From Niastella sp. (GTDB taxonomy: Bacteria; Bacteroidota; Bacteroidia; Chitinophagales; Chitinophagaceae), in the NCBI GenBank assembly GCA_016710595.1, contig JADJVM010000008.1, positions 1,054,001 to 1,118,000 on the forward strand: a stretch of DNA of 64,000 nt, given 5' to 3'. The translations under genes and the position numbers were made by a program. Position 1 is the first letter of the stretch. Each line of letters opens with the position of its first letter. Shown here in pieces: positions 7,930 through 17,082 of this stretch. The notes beneath the pieces were generated by a model. It was given only the letters and a program-made list of their open reading frames with translations. It searched no databases and was not told the DNA's origin.

Positions 7930-10900
7930 ATGAATTTATCTGAATTTAGTTTAAGGAGGCCGGTATTTGCGATTGTACTCAATATTATTATTGTATTATT
8001 TGGCGCTATCGGTTATAATTTTTTAGGGGTAAGAGATTACCCGGCACTCGATCCACCAAACATTAATGTACGTACATCTTACCCCGGCGCCAATGCTGAG
8101 ATCATAGAAACACAAATTACCGAACCACTTGAAAAAGCGGTAAATGGTATTGCCGGAATTAAAAATATGACCTCGCAGAGTTCTCAGGGTAGCAGCAGTA
8201 TTACGGTGGAATTTGAATTGGGAACTGATTTGGAAACAGCAGCAAATGATGTAAGAGACAAAGTTTCGCAGGCACAGCGCTCCTTACCCTCCGATTTAGA
8301 TGCCCCACCGGTAGTGTCTAAAGCGGATAATAGCAGCGACCCTATCATTATCCTGCTATTACAAAGCAATAAAAGAAATTCATTACAGATGAGCGAGTTT
8401 GCTCAAAATAATGTGGTGGAAAGAATACAAACAGTAGCAGGGGTAAGTAGCGCAAGAATTTGGGGAGAGAAAGTTTATGCCATGCGCATTTGGTTCAATC
8501 CTTCAAAAATGAGTGCATATTCCATTACACCGGCCGATGTACGCAATGCTTTACTAAGAGAAAACGTAGAACTCCCTGCCGGAAAATTATCCGGTGATGC
8601 TACAGAACTTGGTATCCGCACATTTGGTAAATTAAATACAGAAGATGAATTTAATAATCTCATCATTAAAAATATTCATGGAACTGATATACGGGTGAAA
8701 GACATCGGCTATGCAGTGCTGGGCCCGGAAAATGAAGAGAGTGTTTTAAAAGAAAGTAATATTCCCATGATTGCGGTTGCCATAAGCCCGCAACCCGGAA
8801 CTAATTATATAGAAATTTCTGATGAAGTAAAAAAACGATTAGCGACCATCAAAAAAGAATTGCCCGATGATATTCGCATGGAAATTTCATTTGACCAAAC
8901 TGACAATATCCGTAAATCTATCAGTGAAGTAAAAGAAACACTGGTAATCGCTTTTATCCTGGTAGTATTAATCATTTATCTTTTTTTTAGAGATTGGCTT
9001 ATTGCCATCCGGCCTTTAATTGATATTCCGGTATCACTCATTGGGGCATTTTTCATTATGTATATTTCCGGCTTTACCATTAATGTGCTCACGCTATTAG
9101 CCATTGTACTGGCTACCGGCCTGGTAGTGGATGATGGTATTGTGGTAACGGAAAATATTTATAAGAAAATGGAAGGAGGAATGGAAAAATGGAGGGCAGC
9201 CAAAGAAGGCTCAAAAGAAATTTATTTTGCCGTAATTGCTACTTCTATCACATTGGCAGTGGTATTTTTACCCATTATTTTTTTACAGGGTTTTGTGGGC
9301 CGCCTGTTCAGGGAATTTGGTATTGTGGTTGCAGGCGCTGTATTAATATCGGCCTTTGTATCCCTTACCCTTACGCCGGTTTTAAATGTATGGTTGGCAC
9401 GCAAAGAACATACCCATAGCCGGTTTTACAATTGGAGCGAACCATTTTTTACCGGTATGGAAAATGGATATCGCAATATGCTGAACCGTTTTATGAAAGC
9501 CCGTTGGCTGGCGCTTCCCATTATATTAGCCTGTGCTGCCATTATCATTTTCCTGGGTAGAACATTGCAATCGGAACTGGCCCCCATGGAAGATAAAAGT
9601 GGTTTCCGCTTAGCAGTAAGCGCACCCGAAGGAACTTCTTATGATGCAATGGATAAATACATGGACAAGCTTACTAATTTTTTAATTGATTCCATGCCTG
9701 AAAAAAAATACATCACCAGCATGACGGCACCGGGTTTTATTTCCGGCTCTGCCAATTCCGGTTTTATAAGAGTAGGCCTCATCCCTCCATCTGAGAGAGA
9801 AAGGAGCCAACAGGAAATTGCCGAATGGGTGAATAAAAATATGCCCAGGTTTAACGATGGCCGGGCTTTTGCCATACAGGACCAAACGATACAGGTAAGC
9901 CGGCGAAGCGGGCAACCAATACAATTTGTTTTACAAAATACAGATAATGCAAAACTACGTCAAGCCTTACCCCGTATGTTGGATGCTATTAGTAAAAGTA
10001 AAATATTAACCGGCGCTGATGCCGATTTAAAATTCAATAAACCTGAAATCCGTATTGCTATAGACCGCTTAAAAGCCAGTGAGCTGGGCGTGTCAGTAGA
10101 TGATATATCTCAAACATTACAGTTGGCACTGAGTAACCAGCGCATGGGCTATTTTACAAAAAATGGTAAACAATATTCCGTCATTGGGCAGGTAGAGCGA
10201 AACCAGCGGGATGACCCCAATGATTTGAAAGATATTTATGTAACGAATAATAAAGGGCAAGCCATATCCCTTATTAACGTATTAAACATTTCTGAAGATG
10301 TAACGCCGCCTACACTGTATCACTTTAACAGGTACCGGTCTGCCACTATTTCTACCAACCTGGCAGAGGGCAAAACGATTGGGGATGGAATAAAAGAAAT
10401 GAAAGCCATTGCCGATACGGTGTTGGATGATTCATTTCAAACTTCACTATCCGGTGCATCCAGGGATTATGCAGAAAGCTCGGGTAATACTTACTTTGCC
10501 TTCTTCCTGGCCCTGGCGCTCATTTTTTTAGTGCTGGCTGCACAATTTGAAAGTTTTATTGACCCTTTCACTATTATGGTAACAGTACCACTTGCCTTAG
10601 CCGGCGCTGTTTTATCTCTTTGGCTCTTTGATCAAACCCTGAATATATTTTCACAAATCGGGATGATCATGCTGATAGGATTGGTTACCAAAAATGGGAT
10701 ATTGATTGTAGAATTTGCCAATCAAAAACAATTGGCTGGCGCTAACAAGATCAATGCAGTTAAAGATGCTGCAGTAGCCCGGTTCAGGCCAATACTAATG
10801 ACAAGCCTGGCTATGTCATTAGGCGCCTTGCCCCTTGCACTGAGCATTGGAGATGCTGCTACCAGCCGCATCCCATTGGGTATTGTAATTGTAGGAGGTG

Positions 10901-11025
10901 TATTGTTTAGCTTAGTGCTTACTTTATTTGTAATACCTTCTGTATATTCTTTCTTATCAACTAAAAAGAAAAAAAGTTCATTAGATAATATTCCCGAAGA
11001 AACCGTTCAAACTTCTGAAATATGA
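7930..11025 (+). CDS. RND family efflux pump, inner-membrane permease (AcrB/MexB-like)
   Basis: A 1031-residue resistance-nodulation-division transporter that uses proton motive force to export drugs or other amphiphiles. The N-terminal helix (FSLRRPVFAIVLNIIIV) precedes a large periplasmic loop, a block of helices around 340-500 containing the proton-relay motif GLVVDDGIVVTEN, a second periplasmic loop, and C-terminal helices with GLVTKNGILIVEFANQ. These are HAE1-type signatures. No heavy-metal (CusA) methionine motif was noted. Its last four bases overlap the start of the outer-membrane channel gene. Confidence 0.96.
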   Translation: MNLSEFSLRRPVFAIVLNIIIVLFGAIGYNFLGVRDYPALDPPNINVRTSYPGANAEIIETQITEPLEKAVNGIAGIKNMTSQSSQGSSSITVEFELGTDLETAANDVRDKVSQAQRSLPSDLDAPPVVSKADNSSDPIIILLLQSNKRNSLQMSEFAQNNVVERIQTVAGVSSARIWGEKVYAMRIWFNPSKMSAYSITPADVRNALLRENVELPAGKLSGDATELGIRTFGKLNTEDEFNNLIIKNIHGTDIRVKDIGYAVLGPENEESVLKESNIPMIAVAISPQPGTNYIEISDEVKKRLATIKKELPDDIRMEISFDQTDNIRKSISEVKETLVIAFILVVLIIYLFFRDWLIAIRPLIDIPVSLIGAFFIMYISGFTINVLTLLAIVLATGLVVDDGIVVTENIYKKMEGGMEKWRAAKEGSKEIYFAVIATSITLAVVFLPIIFLQGFVGRLFREFGIVVAGAVLISAFVSLTLTPVLNVWLARKEHTHSRFYNWSEPFFTGMENGYRNMLNRFMKARWLALPIILACAAIIIFLGRTLQSELAPMEDKSGFRLAVSAPEGTSYDAMDKYMDKLTNFLIDSMPEKKYITSMTAPGFISGSANSGFIRVGLIPPSERERSQQEIAEWVNKNMPRFNDGRAFAIQDQTIQVSRRSGQPIQFVLQNTDNAKLRQALPRMLDAISKSKILTGADADLKFNKPEIRIAIDRLKASELGVSVDDISQTLQLALSNQRMGYFTKNGKQYSVIGQVERNQRDDPNDLKDIYVTNNKGQAISLINVLNISEDVTPPTLYHFNRYRSATISTNLAEGKTIGDGIKEMKAIADTVLDDSFQTSLSGASRDYAESSGNTYFAFFLALALIFLVLAAQFESFIDPFTIMVTVPLALAGAVLSLWLFDQTLNIFSQIGMIMLIGLVTKNGILIVEFANQKQLAGANKINAVKDAAVARFRPILMTSLAMSLGALPLALSIGDAATSRIPLGIVIVGGVLFSLVLTLFVIPSVYSFLSTKKKKSSLDNIPEETVQTSEI

Positions 11026-12350
11026 TAAAGAAAATGAAACTATTGATTTGCTTTGTACCAATGGCAATGCTGCATACACTGCATGCCCAACCATTGCTAT
11101 CACTTAAAGAAGCCATTGCAACAACGCTTCAAAATAATTTTGACATCCAGTTATTACGAAATGATTCTGCTGTATATGCACTCAATAATAGTTTTGCAAA
11201 ATCTGCCTTTCTGCCCAGACTAAATGCAAGTACCGGAATTTTATTCAACCAAAACAATCAACGGCAAAAATTGGCTGATGGCACAAAAAAGGAAGCCAAT
11301 AATATTCGTTCGCATAATGTAAATTCATCTGTAAACCTCAACTGGCTTGTGTTTGATGGCTTTAAAATGTTCATTACCCGGGATAAATTGCAGGAATACG
11401 TAACACTCGGAAACCTGGTATTAAAAAACCAGGTACAGAACAGTATTGCGCAAGTGATAAATACCTATTATGGTATTGTAAAAGAAAAACAACAACTAAA
11501 AGCCATTGAAGAACAAATGAGCCTGAATGAAGAACGGATGAAGCAGGCCCAAAAAAAACTATCGGTGGGGCTGGGTGCCAAACCGGAATTGTTGCAAGCT
11601 AACTTAGATTTAAATGCTCAAAAAGCAAACCGGCTGAAACAATTAGCCTTAATTGACCAGGTAAAAGAACAACTAAATCAAATTATGGCTGTACAAGCCG
11701 GAACGCAGTATGAAGTATATGATACCATCCCTATAAATAGAAACATTAAAATGGGTGAGATATTAAGTACTGCCGAGCAAAACAATACTGACCTTTTAGT
11801 AAGCGCCCAAAATAAACGAATCGCAGCATTAACTTTAAGAGAAAAAAAAGCAGACCGTTTTCCAACAGTTTTATTACAGAGTGCTTATAATTTTTCAAGA
11901 ACCAATAACCAAACTGTAATTAATGCATTTACGCCCCTTTTAAACCAAAACTTTGGTTTAAATTATGGAGCCACGGTAACAATCCCTATTTTTAATAATA
12001 ATACTGTAAAAAGACAAATTAAAGAAGCGGCATTAGATGTAAATTATCAGCAATTATTATACGATTATAAAAAATCGAATTTGCAAGCTGCCATTCATAT
12101 TGCATTCAAAAACTATGTAATGCAAATGGAAACACTTGACCTGGAAGAAGAAAATATAAAATTGGCAAAAGAAAATGTATATGTTTCTATGGAAAGAAAC
12201 CGGCTTGGTATTACCAATATACTGGAGTTAAGAGAATCACAAAAAAGTCTTGAAGATGCATACAACCGCTTAATTGCAGCCCGCTATGCTACCAAACAGG
12301 CAGAAACAGAACTTCTACAAATAAATGGGGAACTATTACAAGAACTATAG
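11022..12350 (+). CDS. TolC-family outer-membrane efflux channel
   Basis: A 442-residue outer membrane factor with a Sec signal (LICFVPMAMLHTLHAQP) and two long alternating alpha-helical/beta repeats typical of TolC. These begin with LSLKEAIATTLQNNFDIQLL and, in the second half, AALDVNYQQLLYDYKKSN. It lacks the lipidation cysteine found in some OprM-type homologues. ATGA overlap with the pump gene indicates translational coupling, so this is the third component of the pump. No clear terminator follows. Confidence 0.94.
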   Translation: MIKKMKLLICFVPMAMLHTLHAQPLLSLKEAIATTLQNNFDIQLLRNDSAVYALNNSFAKSAFLPRLNASTGILFNQNNQRQKLADGTKKEANNIRSHNVNSSVNLNWLVFDGFKMFITRDKLQEYVTLGNLVLKNQVQNSIAQVINTYYGIVKEKQQLKAIEEQMSLNEERMKQAQKKLSVGLGAKPELLQANLDLNAQKANRLKQLALIDQVKEQLNQIMAVQAGTQYEVYDTIPINRNIKMGEILSTAEQNNTDLLVSAQNKRIAALTLREKKADRFPTVLLQSAYNFSRTNNQTVINAFTPLLNQNFGLNYGATVTIPIFNNNTVKRQIKEAALDVNYQQLLYDYKKSNLQAAIHIAFKNYVMQMETLDLEEENIKLAKENVYVSMERNRLGITNILELRESQKSLEDAYNRLIAARYATKQAETELLQINGELLQEL

Positions 12351-12485
12351 TAGTAAAAATGAATCCATTCACAATCCCGTCTAAATAATAATTTACCATT
12401 ACAATGCTGTTAATGGCATAACACTGATTATATTAAAAAAATCACACACTAATAGCATATTCATTTTCGTTATCTTAGATTATAT

Positions 12486-12980
12486 ATGCATGATAAATTT
12501 TTAGACTTAGCTACCCATCCCTTTAAAATGAGAGCATTTATGCTTAGGAAACTCCCAAGCGCTTTTTTTAGTGGTGTTCAACTAAGGTATATAGATTCTG
12601 AAAAAGCCATTGTAACTGTTCCATACAGATGGTTTAGCACCAATCCTTTTAAAAGTACCTATTTTGCCTGCCTGAGTATGGCTGCCGAAATGAGTACCGG
12701 TATCCTGGCAATGGGCCATACCTATAAAAAAAACCCTAAAGTAAGTTTGTTGGTAACCCGGATAGAAGGGAACTTTTTAAAAAAAGCAAAGGGTATTGCA
12801 ACGTTTACTTGTGATGAAGGGCACCGCATTGCCCTAATGGTAAAAGAAACCTTAATGACCGGTAAACCCACCAGCCTCACCGTACGAAGTGTGGGAGTAG
12901 ATAAATACGATGATATTGTAGCTGAGTTTAACATTACCTGGAGCTTTAAATCAAAAATTGTTCCTCCAAAAGACTGGTAA
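12486..12980 (+). CDS. DUF4442 / hotdog-fold thioesterase-like protein
   Basis: A 164-residue protein resembling the DUF4442 branch of hotdog thioesterases. An N-terminal helix region is followed by VQLRYIDSEKAIVTVPYR and the long helix TYFACLSMAAEMSTGILA, typical of the PaaI-like fold. Such proteins may hydrolyse acyl-CoA, but no substrate is established. It is monocistronic between the efflux operon and maeB. The call is by resemblance of fold and pattern, not by catalytic motif. Confidence 0.7.
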   Translation: MHDKFLDLATHPFKMRAFMLRKLPSAFFSGVQLRYIDSEKAIVTVPYRWFSTNPFKSTYFACLSMAAEMSTGILAMGHTYKKNPKVSLLVTRIEGNFLKKAKGIATFTCDEGHRIALMVKETLMTGKPTSLTVRSVGVDKYDDIVAEFNITWSFKSKIVPPKDW

Positions 12981-13045
12981 TCCTGCTCCATATAATTTCA
13001 GTAATTTGCATCTTCATTTATAATTTAAAAAATTGTAAAGAATGT

Positions 13046-13064
13046 TACGGTATGCATAACCGTA
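13046..13064. promoter_or_regulatory. Inverted repeat upstream of the malic enzyme gene
   Basis: TACGGT-(7 nt, ATGCATA)-ACCGTA, 18 bp before the maeB ATG, with ATGCAT itself palindromic at the centre. Spacing and position would suit a dimeric regulator, but no regulator is implied by the neighbours. Confidence 0.3.
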
Positions 13065-13082
13065 TTGGATTAATGAAACTAT

Positions 13083-15425
13083 ATGGCAAAAGAATTTCGT
13101 AAGCAAGAAGCCCTGGATTATCATTCAACCGGTAGGCCGGGAAAAATAGAAGTAATACCATCTAAAGAAACTAAAACACAAAGAGATCTCTCCCTGGCTT
13201 ATTCACCCGGAGTAGCATGGCCATGCCGGGAAATAAAAGATAACCCGGATGAAATATATTCTTATACCGCCAAAGGAAACTTAGTTGGGGTAATAAGTAA
13301 TGGTACTGCTGTATTGGGTTTAGGAAATATTGGCGCTGCAGCCGGTAAGCCCGTAATGGAAGGTAAAGCAGTACTCTTTAAAATTTTCGCAGACATTGAT
13401 GTTTTTGATATCGAGATCAATGAAACAGATCCCAAAAAATTTGTAGAGATTGTAAAAGCGCTGGAACCCACTTTTGGCGGCATTAATTTAGAAGATATCA
13501 AAGCGCCTGAATGTTTTTATATAGAACAGGAATTAAAAAAACAATGCAATATTCCTGTGATGCATGATGATCAGCACGGTACTGCCATTATTTCTTCAGC
13601 AGCTTTGTTGAATGCATTGGAACTACAAAAGAAAAAAATTGAAAAAGTAAAATTTGTAGTAAATGGTGCCGGTGCTGCGGCAATGGCCTGCATCAGGTTA
13701 TACACAAGCCTGGGCGCAAAACCATCCAACTTTACGGTATTTGATATTGAAGGGGTACTACATAAAGGCCGCACCGATATGGAAGAAATTAAAAAACCAT
13801 ATTGTGTACTTGAAAAATTTAAAGACATAACATTAAAAGATGCCTTTAAAGATGCAGATGTTTTTATTGGCTTAAGCGTAGGCAATGTGGTAACACCCGC
13901 CATGATTAAAATAATGGCTAAAAACCCAATAGTATTTGCACTTGCAAATCCCGATGCTGAAATTGATTACCCCGATGCTACTGCCAGCCGGAAAGACATT
14001 ATTATGGCAACCGGCCGTAGCGATTATCCTAACCAGGTAAATAATGTCTTAGGCTTCCCCTACATTTTTAGGGGTGCACTTGATGTAAGGGCCACACAAA
14101 TAAATGAGGAAATGAAAATGGCTGCCGTTCATGCCCTGGCTGGCCTTGCCAAAACACCGGTTCCCGATATTGTGAACCTGGCTTACAATGATAAAACCAT
14201 TTCTTTTGGTAAAGATTACATCATTCCAAAACCCATAGACCCCAGGCTGCTGGCTGCAGTGGCACCTGCAGTGGCAAAAGCAGCTATTAAAAGCGGCGTG
14301 GCAAAACTTGAAATAAAAGACTGGTCAGCTTATCAAATAGAATTAAATAACCGCCTTGGCCTCGATAACCAGATAAGCAGGGTACTAGGCGCCAAAGCCC
14401 GGAAAAATCCTAAACGGATTGTATTTGCCGATGCAGAAAATGCCAAAGTATTAAAAGCAGCACAACAGGTTTTAGACGAAAAAGTGGGTTATCCAATCTT
14501 AATGGGTATAGAGAAAAAAATAAGGGCGATTGCTGCAGCTCATAGTATTGATTTAGAGGGTATGCCCATATTAGATTGTAAAGATGATGATGCAGAAGAC
14601 TTGCGGCGCCAGTTTGGTGATATTTTTTTTGAAAAAAGACGCCGCAAGGGAGTAAACAAATATGAGTCTTATAAACTCATGAAAGACCGAAATCATTTTG
14701 GCTGTATGATGGTAGAAATTGGTATTGCAGATTGTATGATCAGCGGACTGAGCCGCAACTACCCCGAAGCCATCAGGCCTGCTTTACAAATAATAGGAAC
14801 AGAACCCGGGGTTAAAAAAATTGCCGGCATGTATCTCCTATTCACAAAAAAAGGACCTTTATTTTTAGCAGATACCACCATCAACTTTAACCCAACGGCA
14901 GAAGAGTTGGCAGAAATTACATTACTGGTAGCCAAAGAAGTAAGGTATTTTAACCTGGAGCCAAGAATTGCAATGCTCTCCTATTCTAATTTTGGCAGCA
15001 GCAATTCCCCCGAAGCAAATTTGGTGAGGCGTGCCAGGGAAATTGTAAAACAAAAAGAACCCGATTTAAAATGTGATGGTGAAATACAGGGATTATTGGC
15101 TTTTGATAAAGAGATATTAAAAGAGAATTATCCTTTTTCTGAACTGGTGAATGAAGATGTAAATGTATTGATCTTTCCCAACCTCAGTTCGGGCAATATC
15201 GCCTATAACCTTCTGCATACTATTGGGGGTGCTGATAGTATTGGGCCGGTAATATTAGGATTAAACAAACCGGTGCATGTATTACAATTGGGTAGCAGCA
15301 TCCGCAGTATTTACAACATGGCGGTAATTGCAGTAGTAGATGCACAGGTAAAATCGCAGAGTGATGCCCCGGAAGAAGTTAAAAAAAATAGCTGGTGGCG
15401 CAAATCACCAAAAACTATGGCATAA
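13083..15425 (+). CDS. maeB: NADP-dependent malic enzyme with phosphotransacetylase-like domain
   Basis: Oxidative decarboxylation of malate to pyruvate, giving NADPH. The 780-residue length is that of the two-domain MaeB form. The malic enzyme domain (about 1-430) carries SLAYSPGVAWPC, MHDDQHGTAI and a Rossmann motif VNGAGAAAMAC. The C-terminal phosphate acetyltransferase-like domain (about 440-770) is usually regulatory (acetyl-CoA inhibition in enterobacteria). It stands alone, 46 bp before the MlaE-like gene. Function with pckA at 52.4 kb at the PEP-pyruvate-malate node is an inference. Confidence 0.95.
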   Translation: MAKEFRKQEALDYHSTGRPGKIEVIPSKETKTQRDLSLAYSPGVAWPCREIKDNPDEIYSYTAKGNLVGVISNGTAVLGLGNIGAAAGKPVMEGKAVLFKIFADIDVFDIEINETDPKKFVEIVKALEPTFGGINLEDIKAPECFYIEQELKKQCNIPVMHDDQHGTAIISSAALLNALELQKKKIEKVKFVVNGAGAAAMACIRLYTSLGAKPSNFTVFDIEGVLHKGRTDMEEIKKPYCVLEKFKDITLKDAFKDADVFIGLSVGNVVTPAMIKIMAKNPIVFALANPDAEIDYPDATASRKDIIMATGRSDYPNQVNNVLGFPYIFRGALDVRATQINEEMKMAAVHALAGLAKTPVPDIVNLAYNDKTISFGKDYIIPKPIDPRLLAAVAPAVAKAAIKSGVAKLEIKDWSAYQIELNNRLGLDNQISRVLGAKARKNPKRIVFADAENAKVLKAAQQVLDEKVGYPILMGIEKKIRAIAAAHSIDLEGMPILDCKDDDAEDLRRQFGDIFFEKRRRKGVNKYESYKLMKDRNHFGCMMVEIGIADCMISGLSRNYPEAIRPALQIIGTEPGVKKIAGMYLLFTKKGPLFLADTTINFNPTAEELAEITLLVAKEVRYFNLEPRIAMLSYSNFGSSNSPEANLVRRAREIVKQKEPDLKCDGEIQGLLAFDKEILKENYPFSELVNEDVNVLIFPNLSSGNIAYNLLHTIGGADSIGPVILGLNKPVHVLQLGSSIRSIYNMAVIAVVDAQVKSQSDAPEEVKKNSWWRKSPKTMA

Positions 15426-15471
15426 ATTATGGTAGGTTACAGATACGCTTTTTTATATCAAAAATAATTGC

Positions 15472-16209
15472 ATGAATTTTTTATATCATTTCGGAAAATA
15501 TATTTTAATGCTGAAACGGATGTTCAGCAAACCCGAAAATGCAAAGTTATATTGGAAAGAATTTATGCATCAATGTGCCGATATTGGAATCGGTTCATTG
15601 GGAATTGTAACCATTATTTCATTATTCATGGGTGCGGTAAGCGCTGTACAAACGGCTTACCAGTTAGTGAGCCCTTTAATTGCAAAAACTACTATTGCAC
15701 AAATTGTAAGGGATACTGTAATCTTAGAATTTGCCCCTACCCTTGTGTGTATTGTATTGGCCGGTGTAATTGGGAGTAAAATTGCAAGCGAACTGGGTAA
15801 TATGCGTGTGAGTGAACAAATAGATGCATTAGAAATAATGGGCATCAATACTCGTACGTATCTTATTATGCCAAAAATTGCTGCTGCCTTAGTAACCATC
15901 CCGATGATGGTAATCCTGGCCATGGGACTCGGTATTTATGGTGGCAGGCTGGCTGGTTCTGCCTCAAACATCTTATCTACCGATACCTACGACCGGGGGC
16001 TGATGGAGAATTTTATGCCTTATAATATAACTTTTGCCCTTGTAAAGGCATATACTTTTGCTTTTATTATCAGTAGCATTCCGGCTTATTTTGGATACCA
16101 TGTGCAAGGTGGTGCATTAGAAATTGGCCGCTCCAGTACCAAATCTGTAGTAGTAAGCTGTATCCTTATATTATTGGCAGATTATATGTTAGCGGCATTG
16201 TTGCTGTAA
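15472..16209 (+). CDS. mlaE: MlaE-type ABC transporter permease
   Basis: A 245-residue permease of the MlaE/TTG2B family, which moves phospholipids between the membranes of Gram-negative cells. Family features are the amphipathic N-terminal helix, the conserved cytoplasmic helix ELGNMRVSEQIDALEIMGI and about five membrane segments. The ATPase gene follows after 17 bp. The substrate-binding MCE protein (MlaD) is not in this locus. Confidence 0.9.
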   Translation: MNFLYHFGKYILMLKRMFSKPENAKLYWKEFMHQCADIGIGSLGIVTIISLFMGAVSAVQTAYQLVSPLIAKTTIAQIVRDTVILEFAPTLVCIVLAGVIGSKIASELGNMRVSEQIDALEIMGINTRTYLIMPKIAAALVTIPMMVILAMGLGIYGGRLAGSASNILSTDTYDRGLMENFMPYNITFALVKAYTFAFIISSIPAYFGYHVQGGALEIGRSSTKSVVVSCILILLADYMLAALLL

Positions 16210-16226
16210 CATTCAAATAAAATTTT

Positions 16227-17015
16227 ATGATCGAATTCAACAATATAAAAAAATCTTTTGGTGATAAGGTGGTGCTGGATGGTATTAGCCATGTAATGGA
16301 AACCGGTAAAACCAATCTTATTATTGGTACCAGTGGCAGCGGTAAAACGGTATTGCAAAAATGCCTGGTAGGTTTACTGGAACCCGATGCCGGTGAAATT
16401 AAATACGATAATGTAAGCTTTACAGAAATGAATGAAGAAGACCGAAAATTACTCAGGCAAAATATTGGAATGCTTTTTCAGGGCTCAGCACTTTTTGATA
16501 GCATGACGGTAGAAGAGAATGTGAGATTTCCATTGGATATGTTTACCCATGATAACATGGCAGCTAAACTTCACAGGGTGAATGAAGTGCTTGAAAAAGT
16601 AAATCTTACAGGCACCAATAAAAAATTTCCGGCCGAAATAAGCGGTGGCATGAAAAAAAGAGTGGGTATTGCCAGGGCCATTGTACTAAAACCAAAATAC
16701 CTTTTTTGCGATGAACCAAACTCAGGCCTGGATCCTAAAACTTCGATGGTGATTGATCAATTGATTAAAGATATCACCCTTGAGTATAATATTACCACCG
16801 TAATTAATACCCACGATATGAATAGTGTAATGGAAATAGGCGATAATATCCTTTACCTGGTAGATGGTAAAAAAGAATGGAGCGGCACGAGCAAAGACAT
16901 TATTTTTTCGGAAAACAAACTACTCAATGAATTTATTTTTGCTTCAGAATTTTTACAGGATGCCAAGCAAATGAGGATGTACGAAGCAAAAGGGAAAGAC
17001 ATGTCTGGAAAATAA
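16227..17015 (+). CDS. mlaF: MlaF-type ABC transporter ATPase
   Basis: A 262-residue ATP-binding subunit with Walker A GTSGSGKT (34-41), Q-loop LFQGSALFDSM, signature ISGGMKKRVGIARA and Walker B LFCDEPNSGLDP, then a switch histidine in NTHDMNS. The SGGMKKRV form of the signature and the FQGSALFDS Q-loop are characteristic of MlaF. It pairs with the upstream permease. The next gene is recN, so the operon is only mlaEF here. Confidence 0.92.
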   Translation: MIEFNNIKKSFGDKVVLDGISHVMETGKTNLIIGTSGSGKTVLQKCLVGLLEPDAGEIKYDNVSFTEMNEEDRKLLRQNIGMLFQGSALFDSMTVEENVRFPLDMFTHDNMAAKLHRVNEVLEKVNLTGTNKKFPAEISGGMKKRVGIARAIVLKPKYLFCDEPNSGLDPKTSMVIDQLIKDITLEYNITTVINTHDMNSVMEIGDNILYLVDGKKEWSGTSKDIIFSENKLLNEFIFASEFLQDAKQMRMYEAKGKDMSGK

Positions 17016-17082
17016 TCTTTTTATATTTCTTATCCCTATTCCTGTTTAATCTTCGTCACATTTCCCTAATTTGCTGCTGCAA

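Noticed and set aside
12395..12425. Hairpin CCATTA/TAATGG after the TolC-like gene
   Set aside because: The stem is only 6 bp with an 8-9 nt loop and no T-run on either strand.
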